The notes below the pieces were generated by a model that ran no database searches, was not told the DNA's origin, and saw only the letters and a program-made list of their open reading frames with translations. Both the position numbers and the translations under genes were made by a program. Below, in pieces: positions 16,401 through 25,915 of a stretch of 64,000 nt of DNA (position 1 is the stretch's first letter; every line of letters starts with the position of its first letter). Source of the DNA: a virus. Location: IMG/VR virus record IMGVR_UViG_3300046824_000031, positions 1 through 64,000 of that record; one strand, given 5' to 3'.

Positions 16401-17901
16401 ACCGGTAATGCTGTCGTCTCCTGGACACTACTGGGTGATTTCGTCGAAAGATCCGAACACGGGTAAGTACTACGCCGGTGGAACAACGCTCACGAGTGAG
16501 CAGCCCTGGTTGACTCGGGGAGGATTCACGTATAGGGGGGCGGCAAACACCGCCATCTTCACCAATGGGGACGTGGATCCAAACTCGCGCGCTGTCAAGG
16601 CTATGAACCTGAAGCCTCCGCAGATGGGGCAGCCGAACACGCGACCGCTGTTGTCAGGTCAGACGGAGTTCGCCCCGCCAGCCCCGAGCAGGAATGGCCC
16701 GCAGCCGATGAGCGCGCCTGACACGCAGACGGTTGATTGGATCAAATCTCCTGGGGCTCAGAAGATCCCAGAACCGTACCGGCCTATGGTGGTGTTGGCT
16801 GCGACTTCAGAAGGCGTTGATCCCGACTGGGTCACCGCCATCATGATGCAGGAGTCGAAGGGAGATCCGACGGCGATCTCCCCGAAGGGCGCGTCTGGGC
16901 TGATGCAGTTGATCCCGTCAACAGCGAGATCAGTCGGCGTCACTGATCCAATGGATCCCGCCCAGAGCATTCGGGGTGGGGCACGGTACTTCAAGCAGAT
17001 GCTCGATCTGCATGGGGGCGATCCGAAGCTGGCGCTTGCAGCCTATAATGCCGGTCCTGGTGCGGTCAAGCAGTACGGCGGTATTCCTCCCTACGCTGAG
17101 ACGCAACACTATGTCAACGTAGTTACCGGAAACTATAATCAGATTAAGGCTGAGCGGGGAGAACATCAACGGGGACCAGTGGCCCCTGACATGCTCTACA
17201 AGTCTCCAGCAGATAGACTCGGAGAGCGGGTCATGGACTCCTGGAAGGCTGAGACTCCTGAAGGGGATCCCCGAGCGTCTGTGGAGCAGGGGGATCCAGG
17301 ATCGTATGGTGGTCCTCGCCAGTTGGCTCCACTTGCGGAACGGGCCATGCAAGAGAACCCCTGGGATCCTGATCCTGCGGCTCAGGAAGCTAGGCACGCG
17401 GGTATGCGAGCCTTTATTGATATGTCTCCAGAGGAACGGAGCGCGATCTACGATGAGTCTATCGACAGAGCACTCACCGAAGAAGGAATTACTGATCCGG
17501 CTGAGAAGGAGTACTGGAAGCGGAACATGAAATTGGTTTCGACAGGGGATCGCTCCTTCCCTGGGGAGAACCCTGGGCTCAATCCCTTCATGATGGCGGG
17601 GGAGAATAGAGGGACGCCGCTGTATGCTTCAAGTACTGAGGATAAGTCGGCTCGATCTAATGAATTGAACTCTGCGGCAATGGGGTACTATCAGTTCATC
17701 ATCCATGACCCCGTAGATCCGAAGAAGGATCCGTACGGTCATAAGCGATTCATTCCGCCCGACGCGAACTTCTTTGACCCGGTAACCCAGCATCGAATGT
17801 TCATCCGAGCCATTAGAAATCCTGGGTCAAAACATCATGGCGATCCCGCCAGCGTAGTTCGAGAGAAGCGGGAACGTTCCGATCACACCTGGGGGCCATA
17901 A
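13453..17901 (+). CDS. Giant virion protein with C39-like and lytic transglycosylase domains
   Basis: A 1482-aa protein likely to be carried in the particle to open the cell wall during DNA entry. Order: an Asp18 tract flanked by Gly (residues 32-49), a Gln/Arg coiled coil (about 105-165), a long Pro/Ala-rich region with four 17-aa repeats (522-589), a C39-like cysteine peptidase segment (Cys896 in DCGPNAFS, His992 in GHYWVI), and a soluble lytic transglycosylase (E1134 in MMQESKGDP, GLMQLIPST, AAYNAGPGAV at about 1200). A further lysozyme-like segment follows, with a Glu in AGENRG at 1384 and GYYQF at about 1410. The first two domain calls are well supported; the last is an inference. Confidence 0.88.
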   Translation: MSSFWKNFPPGWFAYDEWDDVSGELHGGGGGDDDDDDDDDDDDDDDDDDGGGGGGGGGGDNHDEGDGDGGVDFSWGGDNNNDNGGGDNFDNGDSNDFGVSNRSRMDDNRQKQQDEDRRRQQDQQEAERQRQINEQRRQIDEQRQRMDEEQRRQEEQRQQEDRDGDGIPDAGTLTSPDSGSPAGADVSQNLQQEFIDYGAERQKQEALFDPKSPDWLLTSGPAYKPPVTLVRPQSSPVHPALPEHVFDVAPDPAIPQVAATAAATAAANAGGSPEDIAHTAETAARMASDRQTLAQQSSWTRAAFRSTYGADADTQWLRQHQAELARNRDLYGSSEPRAGAAPLANTPAGTPVAPDRRIGRTPPPQPGQTAQYGINSGSATGAPVQATAPGAAQTARAAPAGVTAPAATGPAPAPGAAAPGARTPGGFSPGETTADTMIQPTDYLTVEDTTSGTKRLIRGSDWPKFNQPVSPTIPSPWRLIKVEPETSPQNMPANPSGTEDLTPITPIKAPTTLPGAYTGATEGPSRERGTLPGAIHAPEGPSHERDAMPGAIYPPEGPSHERDTMPGVVPPPEGSSRERGTLPGVVAPSEPSPEPAAPAPEQYYPDDVLTIQKGNDPLTQEDLSRSEWEDRIRSRPDYADAWNVINARTSSQRQFQNLPPSSYEPTQGSYEPASWHARTGTGDDGFYRGPGAAANASTDPGFLRGPEAPPARTRPGYPNIELLSSTDTALTPGLGTAEPAYRDPVTAAIRTTRPLAALASLAATEKGPGYDASQDAFHIANGIAAMLRGDRDETGKPIVWAEPYLNDVARLAWSREEAQNGRESDPRKAPVEYVEKWKDAFYGADEKVPLVKEIQQEMIDNAAARTPPGKPFQWQDAYGPTGEKGLISHQVDLVDCGPNAFSTILRSRGYNADPRQTFNFAIDRGYHSSRLMANGKYSDGEFSGPDNMVRMLKDEAGLQASSAPISPDGKGWEKVDSELAAGRPVMLSSPGHYWVISSKDPNTGKYYAGGTTLTSEQPWLTRGGFTYRGAANTAIFTNGDVDPNSRAVKAMNLKPPQMGQPNTRPLLSGQTEFAPPAPSRNGPQPMSAPDTQTVDWIKSPGAQKIPEPYRPMVVLAATSEGVDPDWVTAIMMQESKGDPTAISPKGASGLMQLIPSTARSVGVTDPMDPAQSIRGGARYFKQMLDLHGGDPKLALAAYNAGPGAVKQYGGIPPYAETQHYVNVVTGNYNQIKAERGEHQRGPVAPDMLYKSPADRLGERVMDSWKAETPEGDPRASVEQGDPGSYGGPRQLAPLAERAMQENPWDPDPAAQEARHAGMRAFIDMSPEERSAIYDESIDRALTEEGITDPAEKEYWKRNMKLVSTGDRSFPGENPGLNPFMMAGENRGTPLYASSTEDKSARSNELNSAAMGYYQFIIHDPVDPKKDPYGHKRFIPPDANFFDPVTQHRMFIRAIRNPGSKHHGDPASVVREKRERSDHTWGP
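13546..13599 (+). repeat. GAY trinucleotide tract encoding 18 Asp
   Basis: Eighteen consecutive GAC or GAT codons. The mixture of C and T at the third base shows the tract is not a fresh slippage product. It is followed by a run of GGN codons (ten Gly). Confidence 0.95.
15016..15219 (+). repeat. Four tandem 51-bp repeats (17 aa each)
   Basis: Four in-frame units with consensus EG(P/S)S(H/R)ER(D/G)xxPG(A/V)(I/V)xxP. The two inner units are nearly identical at DNA level over their first 25 bases. They lie in the disordered linker of the giant virion protein. Confidence 0.9.
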
Positions 17902-18179
17902 TGAGCGTAGATCCGCAGAGCGGGCCGTCCTATCAGTATCCGGCTGATAGTGCTCCTACCCGACCAGAGCCGGTAGATCCAGGGTTCTATGCCCCCGCCT
18001 CGGCCACCCCTGACGAGGACATCAGCCCCCTGCATGTCACTCCGGCTGGTCAGGAGTGGATTAGGCGCAACGTGATCGACCAGGACTACGTGATAGACTG
18101 GGGAACACGGGAAGTCATTGATCCTGAGACTGGCGAGGTCAAGGGGACGGTGCCCTCGCAGGTTCCGAAGGTGATCTAA
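17901..18179 (+). CDS. Small hypothetical virion-region protein
   Basis: A 92-aa protein overlapping the giant gene by one base (TAATG) and abutting the next GTG start. The N-terminal half is Pro/Ser/Tyr-rich; the C-terminal half (QEWIRRNVIDQDYVIDWGTREVIDPETGEVKG) looks folded, with a beta hairpin ending in a DPETGEV turn. No family recognised. Its placement between the two giant proteins suggests a joint role with them. Confidence 0.6.
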   Translation: MSVDPQSGPSYQYPADSAPTRPEPVDPGFYAPASATPDEDISPLHVTPAGQEWIRRNVIDQDYVIDWGTREVIDPETGEVKGTVPSQVPKVI

Positions 18180-21100
18180 GTGCCTAGACTCCCAGACGTG
18201 CGCCTAGATGACTGGTGGAATGACCAGCAGCAGCAGTTCCGTGAGAAGACGGAAGGGTTGATGCCGGCCCTGGAGTTTGAGCTTCAGGGTCGCATGGACG
18301 AAGCCCAGATCCCCCCTGACTACGATGCCCCAGGCGGCATGGACCAGTGGAAGCAGGCCGAGCAGAGCCTGATGGAGCGGGGCCTCGCTGTCGATCAGAA
18401 GGCTGAAGAGGAACGCCGTCGTCAGGAAGAAGAACAACTCCAGGAACAACTCCGGCTAGAGCAGGCGCAGGCACAGCAGAAGCAGCAGGACGAAGAGCAT
18501 CAGCGCGAGATGTCCATGCTGGACCAGGCGAGAAGCCTGGGCATCCCCACCCCTGAAGACGCCTTCAAAGACTTTCAGGAGCCGGGAGATCATACCAGCA
18601 CGACGGGGATTTTCGATCAGGGTTCTTCCCCTGTAGATCAGTTCAACGCTCATGCCGGTTCGATGATGAGCGACGTATTTGGCTCTCCCCCAGATCCCGA
18701 TCAGACGCAGCCCCCTCCGAGAGACGACACTAGTTCCTCCGGCATTCTAGATCAGCGGTCGTATTGGACGCCGACTGCCCGAGAGTCCGAAGGGATGGGG
18801 CCTGCCGTAGGTCCAGAGTTCTTGCCTGAGGGGATCAGGCGAGCGGCAGGGGTAGCGACCAGAGCCGTAACGGGTGCGGCTCGTGCTGAACCTGCTGGTC
18901 CCGAATGGCTTCCTGGGGGTGTTCGGCAGGCGGTCGGGTCGTTCGGCGCGGCCATGGAGCCGCTGCAGGCTGTCGATGATTACCGGAGTGCGAGACTCGA
19001 TCCGCAGACCTGGGCATTCGCCCATGACGGTATCGCCAGGACCGAGCTTGATCCGGGCGAGCTTGAACGGTGGAACGACCTTCAGGGATCGCTCAGTGCT
19101 GAAGGCGGGCGCAAGTACGCCTATGTGACGCCTGAGGAACAAGCGGAGATCGATCGCATCACGGGGAAGGTCGATCGCATCTATCAGTCGATCAAGGACG
19201 ATCCCGACAAGCTCAACGATTACGCGAAAGCATCGCCAGCGTACGAAGCTACCCGAATGATAACGGGGACGGTGCTGGGTGGAGCCCTGGGCAACGTCGT
19301 CGGCGGCGCTGCTGGCAGTGCCGCGCGTGGTCTCGGGGCCGGTCATCGTGCGATCAAGGCCGCTGAGTACGCTGGTGATATCGCCGCGCAGACGGCGTTC
19401 GATCCGACCACGCCGGCTATACAGCCGTTGGGCGATCTGGCTATCAAAGGTCTCGGGGCCGGGGTACGCGGCACCCGAGGCGTGCTGGGCCGTGCAGGCG
19501 AAGCGCTCGTTCGCTCCGCTGATGATGTTCCTGCGGATGTACAGCGTCTAGGATCAGGTGCTGTTCCTGAATTGGGGGAATCTATTCCTCCTCATAAGGG
19601 GGGATCGACGTGGTATCACGGCTCACGTTCCGATTTCCCCTACTTTGATCCTGATAAATTTGATCCTGATGGTGACTGGGGTCCAGGAGCATATCTCACG
19701 AGTGATGCAGATACGGCGGGTATTTTTGCTGCTGATAACATGGTAGATGCTGCCGAAGGCGGCAACGTTCGGAAGATCGGTCTGCCGAAGAAGATCAATC
19801 TCATCAATGGAGATAAGCCGCTGGATGCTACAGAGGCTGGGGAAGCAGCCCTCAAGAATATCAATACGGTTTTCCAGGAAGCGTTTGGAAAGTCGCCACT
19901 CAAAGAATCCTGGAGAAGTTTCCCGTATCCATTCGATATGCAGTACGCGGCATTGGTTAGAGCCGCTGATGGAGATAAAACCTTTGTCAATGGAATTTTG
20001 TCGGATGCCGGATATGATGGAGTTCGTTGGCGCTATGAAGGAGCGGAAGGTAGATTCAAACCGGCAGTAGTTGTATTCGAACCCTCCCTCGCGAAGATGC
20101 GGAATGAATTCTCCGGTACTGCTGGAGGTTCTGGGGTTATTCCGAATCTCCGTCGGCCGTTGTTCAATGCCGCGCAGGGTGGTGTCATCGGTGCGGTGAG
20201 TGAACCGCTCGAATACGACGAGGAAGGTCGACCGATAAACAGCGCGAGTCGACTTCGGAATATAGGCATCGGGGCCGGGCTGGCGATGCTGGCAGGCTCC
20301 CGAGGCGCTCGTCGGGTCGCCGGTAGAGCCTTGCAGGCGGTCGGATCTGGTGTAGTCCCTGAAGGCGGGGCAGGTAAGGTCGATGTTGAGGGGATGATTC
20401 AGGCTATCAGGCAGATGCGGATAGCTGGGGCTACTGACGACGTGATTCTGGGGGCTGAACGGCATCTCGCAGAGAACACCGATCTCACCCTCCCTGACGT
20501 ACAGGCCAGGACACGAGAGATGGTGTCGGCTACCCCCTCTGAACCTCTTCCACGGGAGACGGCTCCTCCTTCCGTGGAGGAGCCTTCCCCTTCGCCGTAT
20601 AGCGGGGGGACTCGGGCGTCGCTACCGACTGAGTCCACCCCCTATACGCGGGGGCTGACGACCGAAGAAGCTGAGCAGATGGGGCTGCCTGGGTTTGAGA
20701 ACGTTCCGAGAACGGAGACCCCGCAGCCACGACAGGGAATCCGAGGATTTGGGACCGTTCCTCAGGATATGTCTGAAGACACTGAGCGGGGGATCAGGGG
20801 AGTAGCCGGTGAAGCAGCCCGAGAGCGTGCGCCCTATACGCTCCAGCAGCAGGCTGAGGATGTTGGCGCTCTTCTGGATGCTGACCCTGAGGCCATCAAG
20901 CCGATTCTGGGCAGAGCCCTGCTCGCCTCCCCGCAGGCCAGTGCCATTGAGCAGGGTATGCTCCGAGAAAACTCCCGAACCTGGGGAGATGCCTGGGCAA
21001 AAGCCCGACAGAACTGGGTTGATATCCAGGAAGAGATCGCAGACCTAACCCGAAATGGCCGGGTGATCCCTGATGACGTGGCAGAAGAGGCTACGCTGCG

Positions 21101-24100
21101 GGCGACGACACTAGCAGAGGTCTACAACGGACTCAAGACAGCGGTCAAGGGTCAGAGCTTGTCTGCTGCGGCCCATTCCCGTGGATTGAATGCCCAGAAA
21201 GGGGCGCGGCTGGGGGCGGCGGCGGTCGCAGAGTCGCGTCGCCTGGATGATATCGGGGATGTGGCGAAGAAGGCCGCGAAATCGATCAAAGATGGGGTCG
21301 TAGACGAGGATGCCCTCAAGGATGTGGGCACGAAGCTCGGAAGCTCCCGTACACGCAAGGCTGTGACGGGTACGTCGAGGATCGGGGAGTCTCTCGGCCC
21401 AGGTACGGGTGAAGGAGGGGGTGGAAAGGGCTCTGGCACCCCGAGAACGCGCTCAGGTGCCCCCTCCGAACCACGAGAAGAGACGCTGATCGAGAAACTC
21501 GGCCGGTTGATGCGCGAACAGGGCACTCTGGAGAATCGGCTAGAGGAATCGTCACAGGCTACGGGCCGAGGCGCCCGCACCAGCCTCCCCAATCCGCTCC
21601 ATGTGACCGATCCTGCTGAGCGAGGGGTCCATGCGGGCCGTCTGGCCGAAGTCAGGGCTGAGATCGAGGACATTCACGGCCAGATGCGGACCCATGCCGA
21701 TGAATTGGCCCAGCAGCGCCTGGCAGCGAAGGCTAACAGGGGGCCGCTGACCCTGGAGGAGACCGAACGGATCGTCAACGAGGCGATTGGCCGTAAGGCT
21801 CAGGCCAGGATGACTCGGGAAGCCACTCGAAAGGCTCGGGGCCTGACAGGGGATGAGGCTGGGATCACGAAGGGTATCAAGGAAGGTATTGACCGGCACT
21901 ATAAGACTGCGCAGAGCGACATCCAGAAGGAATTCGAGAAACTCTTCACCGACGAGGCTAAGCGCGAAGCGAAGATGAAGCTCTGGCATGACCGGAGGGT
22001 CGATGGGATCCTCGCCCAGGAGCGAAACGCCAAGACGCGCAAGGAAGTCAAGAGTCTGTCTGACGTAGCTCAGTCCTGGGCGAAAGACATTCGAGACGAT
22101 GCCAACCCCAAGTTGAATCCAGAGCGACGGGCTCAACTTGATGATCTGAAGAAGGATGTGGATCTCCGTCAGGAACTTGATGATGTTCTGGTAGAGATGC
22201 GCTCGCATTCCACCGTCGGGGAGCGGGTCGCCAATGACCTGGAGGGTCGTCTGGGCGTCAACCTGGATAAAGACGATATCCTACGAACCCTTCGAGACCA
22301 GCGTGCAGCCGGTCGGGAGATCACTGAGGCCAGGATTCGAGCCGTTCGGCAGCAGATCCAGGATGTGCTCGACAATCCTCGTGCCCCTGATCGACATACC
22401 AGGATCGCAGATCTGTATCAGGATCTGGAAGATATCGGGAACGAGGGGAAGAAGCGGGCGTCAGAAATGCGGCACCGCGCGCACGACGAGGGCATTCTGA
22501 AGTCGGGCCTGGATGCTTCAGGGAAGAGTTCGGATGAACTTGCGAAGATGATGGCGGCGGTAGATCCGAAAGATCCGGCATCGGTCAAGCCGATCCTGGA
22601 ACTGATGGCGAGACCAAATGCCTGGGGCGTTCTCCGAGAGATCTCGTTCATCAATATGCTGTCGAACGCCAAGACCCATACGACGAACATCTCGTCTACG
22701 GCCTACAATGGCGCGCTTCGACTCCTCTTGAGAAATCCTGTTGAGCAGTTCTTCTCCCGAGGAGAACTCTCAGGAAGCCGTGCTGCCTTTGAAGGACTAA
22801 CAGCCGGAGCAAAAGAGGGGCTGCGTCTCGCGGGGAAGACGATGACGACAGGCATCAACCCGCGCCGAATCGAATCAGCCGTTGCCACCGGAGAGTATCA
22901 GCACATCGGGCGAGAGCTTCTGCCAGAAGTCTTGGGGAAGGTCAAGCTGGGGAAGCTCGGGCAGGCCATGCACTTCGTCAGCACCCGCCCCCTCGAAGCG
23001 ATGGATGCCTTGATGGGCAATATGATGTACTCATCGGCTACCCACCAGTTGGCTCAGCGAAAGGCTGATGATCTGATTAGAGCCGGCGAAAAGATGATCG
23101 ACGGGGTGCCGATCCAGAACCGAGAGCAGGCGGCTGATCACATCCTGAAGAATATCTGGGATCATCCCGAGATCATCAAAGACGCTGGCAAGATTGAGGA
23201 CTACACCCTGTTTCGATCCCGAGATCCAGGGAAATTTGAGCGACTGCTTCGACAGGCGATGGGACTCAAAGAGCTTGGACCGAATCCGACCACCCGTGAC
23301 GTACTCCAAGCGGCTCTGATCGATATGGTCATGCCGTTCTTCAACGTCCCGTACAACTTCACCAAGCAGGGCCTGGGCAACGTAGCGCATGGTCTCGCTG
23401 CTGTCCCCCGAGAGTTCACCACGATGGGCGTGGGAGCGAAGATGCTCCGAGGGCAGAACAAAGAAGCCGGAGAATTGGCTGCGAGATCCGCGCAGGGCGC
23501 AGCCATGATGGCGGTCCCGATGTATTTCGCGATGTCTGGTGATCGCTGGGACGACAACATCACCGCTCAGGGACCGACCGACGCTGGGCAGCGTCGCGTC
23601 TGGATGGAGAACCACCGCCCCTATTCCTTCCGGTGGCCTGGTACAGCATCGTGGATTAGCTACGAAGGAACGCCGGTGGCTATTCCCTTCGCTGCTGTTG
23701 CTGGAGGGGCGGAAGCTATCCAGCAACAGCAGGACAGCCCCGACAAAGGCTCTGCGGGGGCGCAGGCTCTGGGTATCGGACTTGGCGCCCTCAAGGGCGC
23801 GGGCCAGGGTGCCCTCTCGCAAACGTTCCTGGAAGGAGCGCAGAGAAATATCGAAGCTCTGACCGGTGATATCAAGGGTCCAAACGCAGGAGCCCAGGTA
23901 CTGGCGGGCCTCGCTACTCGCTATGCTCCGTCCCCTGTACCGACAGGGATGCTGAGCTTCCTGGCTCAGATGACAGATTCCGTCGAACGAGATCCAGGAA
24001 GGGCTCGATCTCTGGACGATGTCCTCCCAGTAGCCGCAGATGTTGTCAAATCTAGAATACCGGGACTACGAAACCAACTCCCCGAACGGCGAGGAGCCTT

Positions 24101-24497
24101 TGGCGAGGTGGTTGATAACCCATACTCCGGTGGATGGGCGGCGGTTCCGAAGAGTCTGGTTGGTGCTCGTGCCCCAGGTGAGGGGGATCCGATTGTCTCC
24201 CAGCTAGAGCGGGGAGGGGTCGGAATCCCGAATGCTCCTACGGATCTCCCTATGGGAGAGGGTTCTGTTCCTCTGACTATCAAGGAACAGCAGATGTATC
24301 AGAGGGTCTGGGGGCAGGAGTACTATAAACTCCTCAAAGAGATGGGGGCAGGGAAAGAAACCTTTACCGATGTTGAGCTTACGAATATGAGAAATGGGGC
24401 TCGTAGGATGGCGGCTGGAGCCGTTCTTGATACGCTCACCAACCCAGAGATTGATCGTCGGTGGGTGCGTAAACCTGTGCTTGAGGTGGCTCCATGA
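18180..24497 (+). CDS. Giant polyvalent internal virion protein with ART-like domain
   Basis: A 2105-aa protein from GTG 18180. Order: a Gln/Glu coiled coil (about residues 70-115), Pro-rich linkers, Gly/Ala hydrophobic segments (about 360-400), an ADP-ribosyltransferase-like domain (about 475-645: TWYHGS at 477-482, GDWGPGAYLTSDADTAG, GYDGVRW at about 611, VVVFEP), and disordered linkers. Long charged helices run from about 900 to 1450. The C-terminal 600 residues contain ISFINMLSNAKTHTTNI, MPFFNVPYNFTKQ and RPYSFRWPGTASWISYEG, patterns I associate with large polyvalent phage proteins. It is probably ejected with the DNA. The ART-like part is AT-richer than its flanks. Confidence 0.8.
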   Translation: MPRLPDVRLDDWWNDQQQQFREKTEGLMPALEFELQGRMDEAQIPPDYDAPGGMDQWKQAEQSLMERGLAVDQKAEEERRRQEEEQLQEQLRLEQAQAQQKQQDEEHQREMSMLDQARSLGIPTPEDAFKDFQEPGDHTSTTGIFDQGSSPVDQFNAHAGSMMSDVFGSPPDPDQTQPPPRDDTSSSGILDQRSYWTPTARESEGMGPAVGPEFLPEGIRRAAGVATRAVTGAARAEPAGPEWLPGGVRQAVGSFGAAMEPLQAVDDYRSARLDPQTWAFAHDGIARTELDPGELERWNDLQGSLSAEGGRKYAYVTPEEQAEIDRITGKVDRIYQSIKDDPDKLNDYAKASPAYEATRMITGTVLGGALGNVVGGAAGSAARGLGAGHRAIKAAEYAGDIAAQTAFDPTTPAIQPLGDLAIKGLGAGVRGTRGVLGRAGEALVRSADDVPADVQRLGSGAVPELGESIPPHKGGSTWYHGSRSDFPYFDPDKFDPDGDWGPGAYLTSDADTAGIFAADNMVDAAEGGNVRKIGLPKKINLINGDKPLDATEAGEAALKNINTVFQEAFGKSPLKESWRSFPYPFDMQYAALVRAADGDKTFVNGILSDAGYDGVRWRYEGAEGRFKPAVVVFEPSLAKMRNEFSGTAGGSGVIPNLRRPLFNAAQGGVIGAVSEPLEYDEEGRPINSASRLRNIGIGAGLAMLAGSRGARRVAGRALQAVGSGVVPEGGAGKVDVEGMIQAIRQMRIAGATDDVILGAERHLAENTDLTLPDVQARTREMVSATPSEPLPRETAPPSVEEPSPSPYSGGTRASLPTESTPYTRGLTTEEAEQMGLPGFENVPRTETPQPRQGIRGFGTVPQDMSEDTERGIRGVAGEAARERAPYTLQQQAEDVGALLDADPEAIKPILGRALLASPQASAIEQGMLRENSRTWGDAWAKARQNWVDIQEEIADLTRNGRVIPDDVAEEATLRATTLAEVYNGLKTAVKGQSLSAAAHSRGLNAQKGARLGAAAVAESRRLDDIGDVAKKAAKSIKDGVVDEDALKDVGTKLGSSRTRKAVTGTSRIGESLGPGTGEGGGGKGSGTPRTRSGAPSEPREETLIEKLGRLMREQGTLENRLEESSQATGRGARTSLPNPLHVTDPAERGVHAGRLAEVRAEIEDIHGQMRTHADELAQQRLAAKANRGPLTLEETERIVNEAIGRKAQARMTREATRKARGLTGDEAGITKGIKEGIDRHYKTAQSDIQKEFEKLFTDEAKREAKMKLWHDRRVDGILAQERNAKTRKEVKSLSDVAQSWAKDIRDDANPKLNPERRAQLDDLKKDVDLRQELDDVLVEMRSHSTVGERVANDLEGRLGVNLDKDDILRTLRDQRAAGREITEARIRAVRQQIQDVLDNPRAPDRHTRIADLYQDLEDIGNEGKKRASEMRHRAHDEGILKSGLDASGKSSDELAKMMAAVDPKDPASVKPILELMARPNAWGVLREISFINMLSNAKTHTTNISSTAYNGALRLLLRNPVEQFFSRGELSGSRAAFEGLTAGAKEGLRLAGKTMTTGINPRRIESAVATGEYQHIGRELLPEVLGKVKLGKLGQAMHFVSTRPLEAMDALMGNMMYSSATHQLAQRKADDLIRAGEKMIDGVPIQNREQAADHILKNIWDHPEIIKDAGKIEDYTLFRSRDPGKFERLLRQAMGLKELGPNPTTRDVLQAALIDMVMPFFNVPYNFTKQGLGNVAHGLAAVPREFTTMGVGAKMLRGQNKEAGELAARSAQGAAMMAVPMYFAMSGDRWDDNITAQGPTDAGQRRVWMENHRPYSFRWPGTASWISYEGTPVAIPFAAVAGGAEAIQQQQDSPDKGSAGAQALGIGLGALKGAGQGALSQTFLEGAQRNIEALTGDIKGPNAGAQVLAGLATRYAPSPVPTGMLSFLAQMTDSVERDPGRARSLDDVLPVAADVVKSRIPGLRNQLPERRGAFGEVVDNPYSGGWAAVPKSLVGARAPGEGDPIVSQLERGGVGIPNAPTDLPMGEGSVPLTIKEQQMYQRVWGQEYYKLLKEMGAGKETFTDVELTNMRNGARRMAAGAVLDTLTNPEIDRRWVRKPVLEVAP

Positions 24498-25909
24498 GTA
24501 GTCCCAACAATCGCCGTCCGCTGAGTCCTGAGCAGCTTCAGGCGTGGCTAGACTCGCATAAAGGCTATGCCGGGAGAAAAGAGAACACTCGCATTATCCC
24601 TGAAACCAAGGATCCGGCTGGACGTACCCTATCTCCCTCTCAGCAAGTCGTTGAGAGTGTCACGTACGAGGCTGCCGATGGGGCCACGATCACGGTCCGA
24701 GAGCTAGAAGCTGACGCGCCAGGAACGTACGGCCCCCATGCCAGTGAGAGTGGCGCTATTTATACGCAAGTCGGAGAGACTCCTCCAGATCGAACCAGAG
24801 ATAGAACTCCGGCACAGACCCGAGGCGACGAGGCTGTTGCCACCCAGCAGGAGATCAAAGCCGCTCAAGATGCGAAGGATGAAGCGGAGAAAGACTCTAA
24901 CTCGAAGACGCCTGACGAGTTTGGGGTCGTTGCGAGAGAAACCAATGCCGATCGAGCCAAGCGGGTTGTAGATCGTCGGAATGCTGAGCGGCAGCAAGAG
25001 GCGACTCGGCAGCAGATCATCGCGTCTCAGGCTTCGACGGCTGCGACGAACGCCAGGATCCAGCAGGACGCCTCGAAGCAAACGTCTGACGATGTCAACT
25101 CGGCAGCAGACCGAGCCCTGCGGGCACGTCAGATTGCGAACCAGGAAGCCAAGGACGCACGGGACGCGAAGAAGCCGGAGTTTCTCTCGACGGCTGATTC
25201 CAAGAATAAGACTATCGTTCGGTATGATCCAGAAACAGGACAAACCGTCACTGAAGCGAATCCGAACTACGACCAGACCAAAGCTGATGCCGAAGAGAAG
25301 CGGGCTGAGATCGCCTCGCAGATCTCGCTGCGCCAGATCACCCTGGAAGAAGGCAAGCAGCAGTACACCCAGTGGTTTGACTCCAACGTCCGCACCCCCC
25401 TGATGATCGCTCAGGAAGCCAGAGCCAAAGCTGAAGAGAAGCGGCAGGCCCTCGAAGCTGAAGAGAGACGCCGGCAGTTTGCGGCTGATTACAGCTTGCG
25501 GAAGGCCACCCTGGGCCAGCAGGCAGGGCAGGATGCTTCCCAGAACGAGATCAGTCTCCTCCCCTATCGGTCTGGTCCGACCTGGGGGGCTGACATCTCC
25601 AGTGCCATCAATTCCCTCGGGGCTGGGGGGAAGGTCAACGGTCCTGACGCTGGGGCTGGGATTCACTTCTCCGATTCCAGCTTTGCCTTCGACCGTCCGA
25701 ACTTCAAGAAGATCGCGGCTGAAGCGACCAAGCAAGTGCTTGGGGGCCTGACGGATTACCGGCCCAGCGATCAGCAGTTTGAGACAGCAGATTACTCCGG
25801 CGTCCCTCCCGTCAACACCAGTGGTATGCCAGCCTATACCTTTGGTGGGGGCGCGAGTGCTGCCCCGCCGAGTGCGCTTCCGCCCCCAAGCCCTGAGTAC
25901 ACGCAATAA
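24494..25909 (+). CDS. Coiled-coil virion protein
   Basis: A 471-aa protein overlapping the giant gene by four bases (ATGA). The N-terminus (LSPEQLQAWLDSHKGYAGR) is helical; residues about 115-340 are a long Ala/Gln/Glu/Arg coiled coil interrupted by a short beta hairpin (TIVRYDPETGQTVTEANP); the C-terminus is Pro/Ala-rich. No enzyme motif is seen. Likely an internal or structural protein. It is the last gene before a promoter-like site and the scaffold/capsid unit. Confidence 0.65.
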   Translation: MSSPNNRRPLSPEQLQAWLDSHKGYAGRKENTRIIPETKDPAGRTLSPSQQVVESVTYEAADGATITVRELEADAPGTYGPHASESGAIYTQVGETPPDRTRDRTPAQTRGDEAVATQQEIKAAQDAKDEAEKDSNSKTPDEFGVVARETNADRAKRVVDRRNAERQQEATRQQIIASQASTAATNARIQQDASKQTSDDVNSAADRALRARQIANQEAKDARDAKKPEFLSTADSKNKTIVRYDPETGQTVTEANPNYDQTKADAEEKRAEIASQISLRQITLEEGKQQYTQWFDSNVRTPLMIAQEARAKAEEKRQALEAEERRRQFAADYSLRKATLGQQAGQDASQNEISLLPYRSGPTWGADISSAINSLGAGGKVNGPDAGAGIHFSDSSFAFDRPNFKKIAAEATKQVLGGLTDYRPSDQQFETADYSGVPPVNTSGMPAYTFGGGASAAPPSALPPPSPEYTQ

Positions 25910-25915
25910 CCAGTG

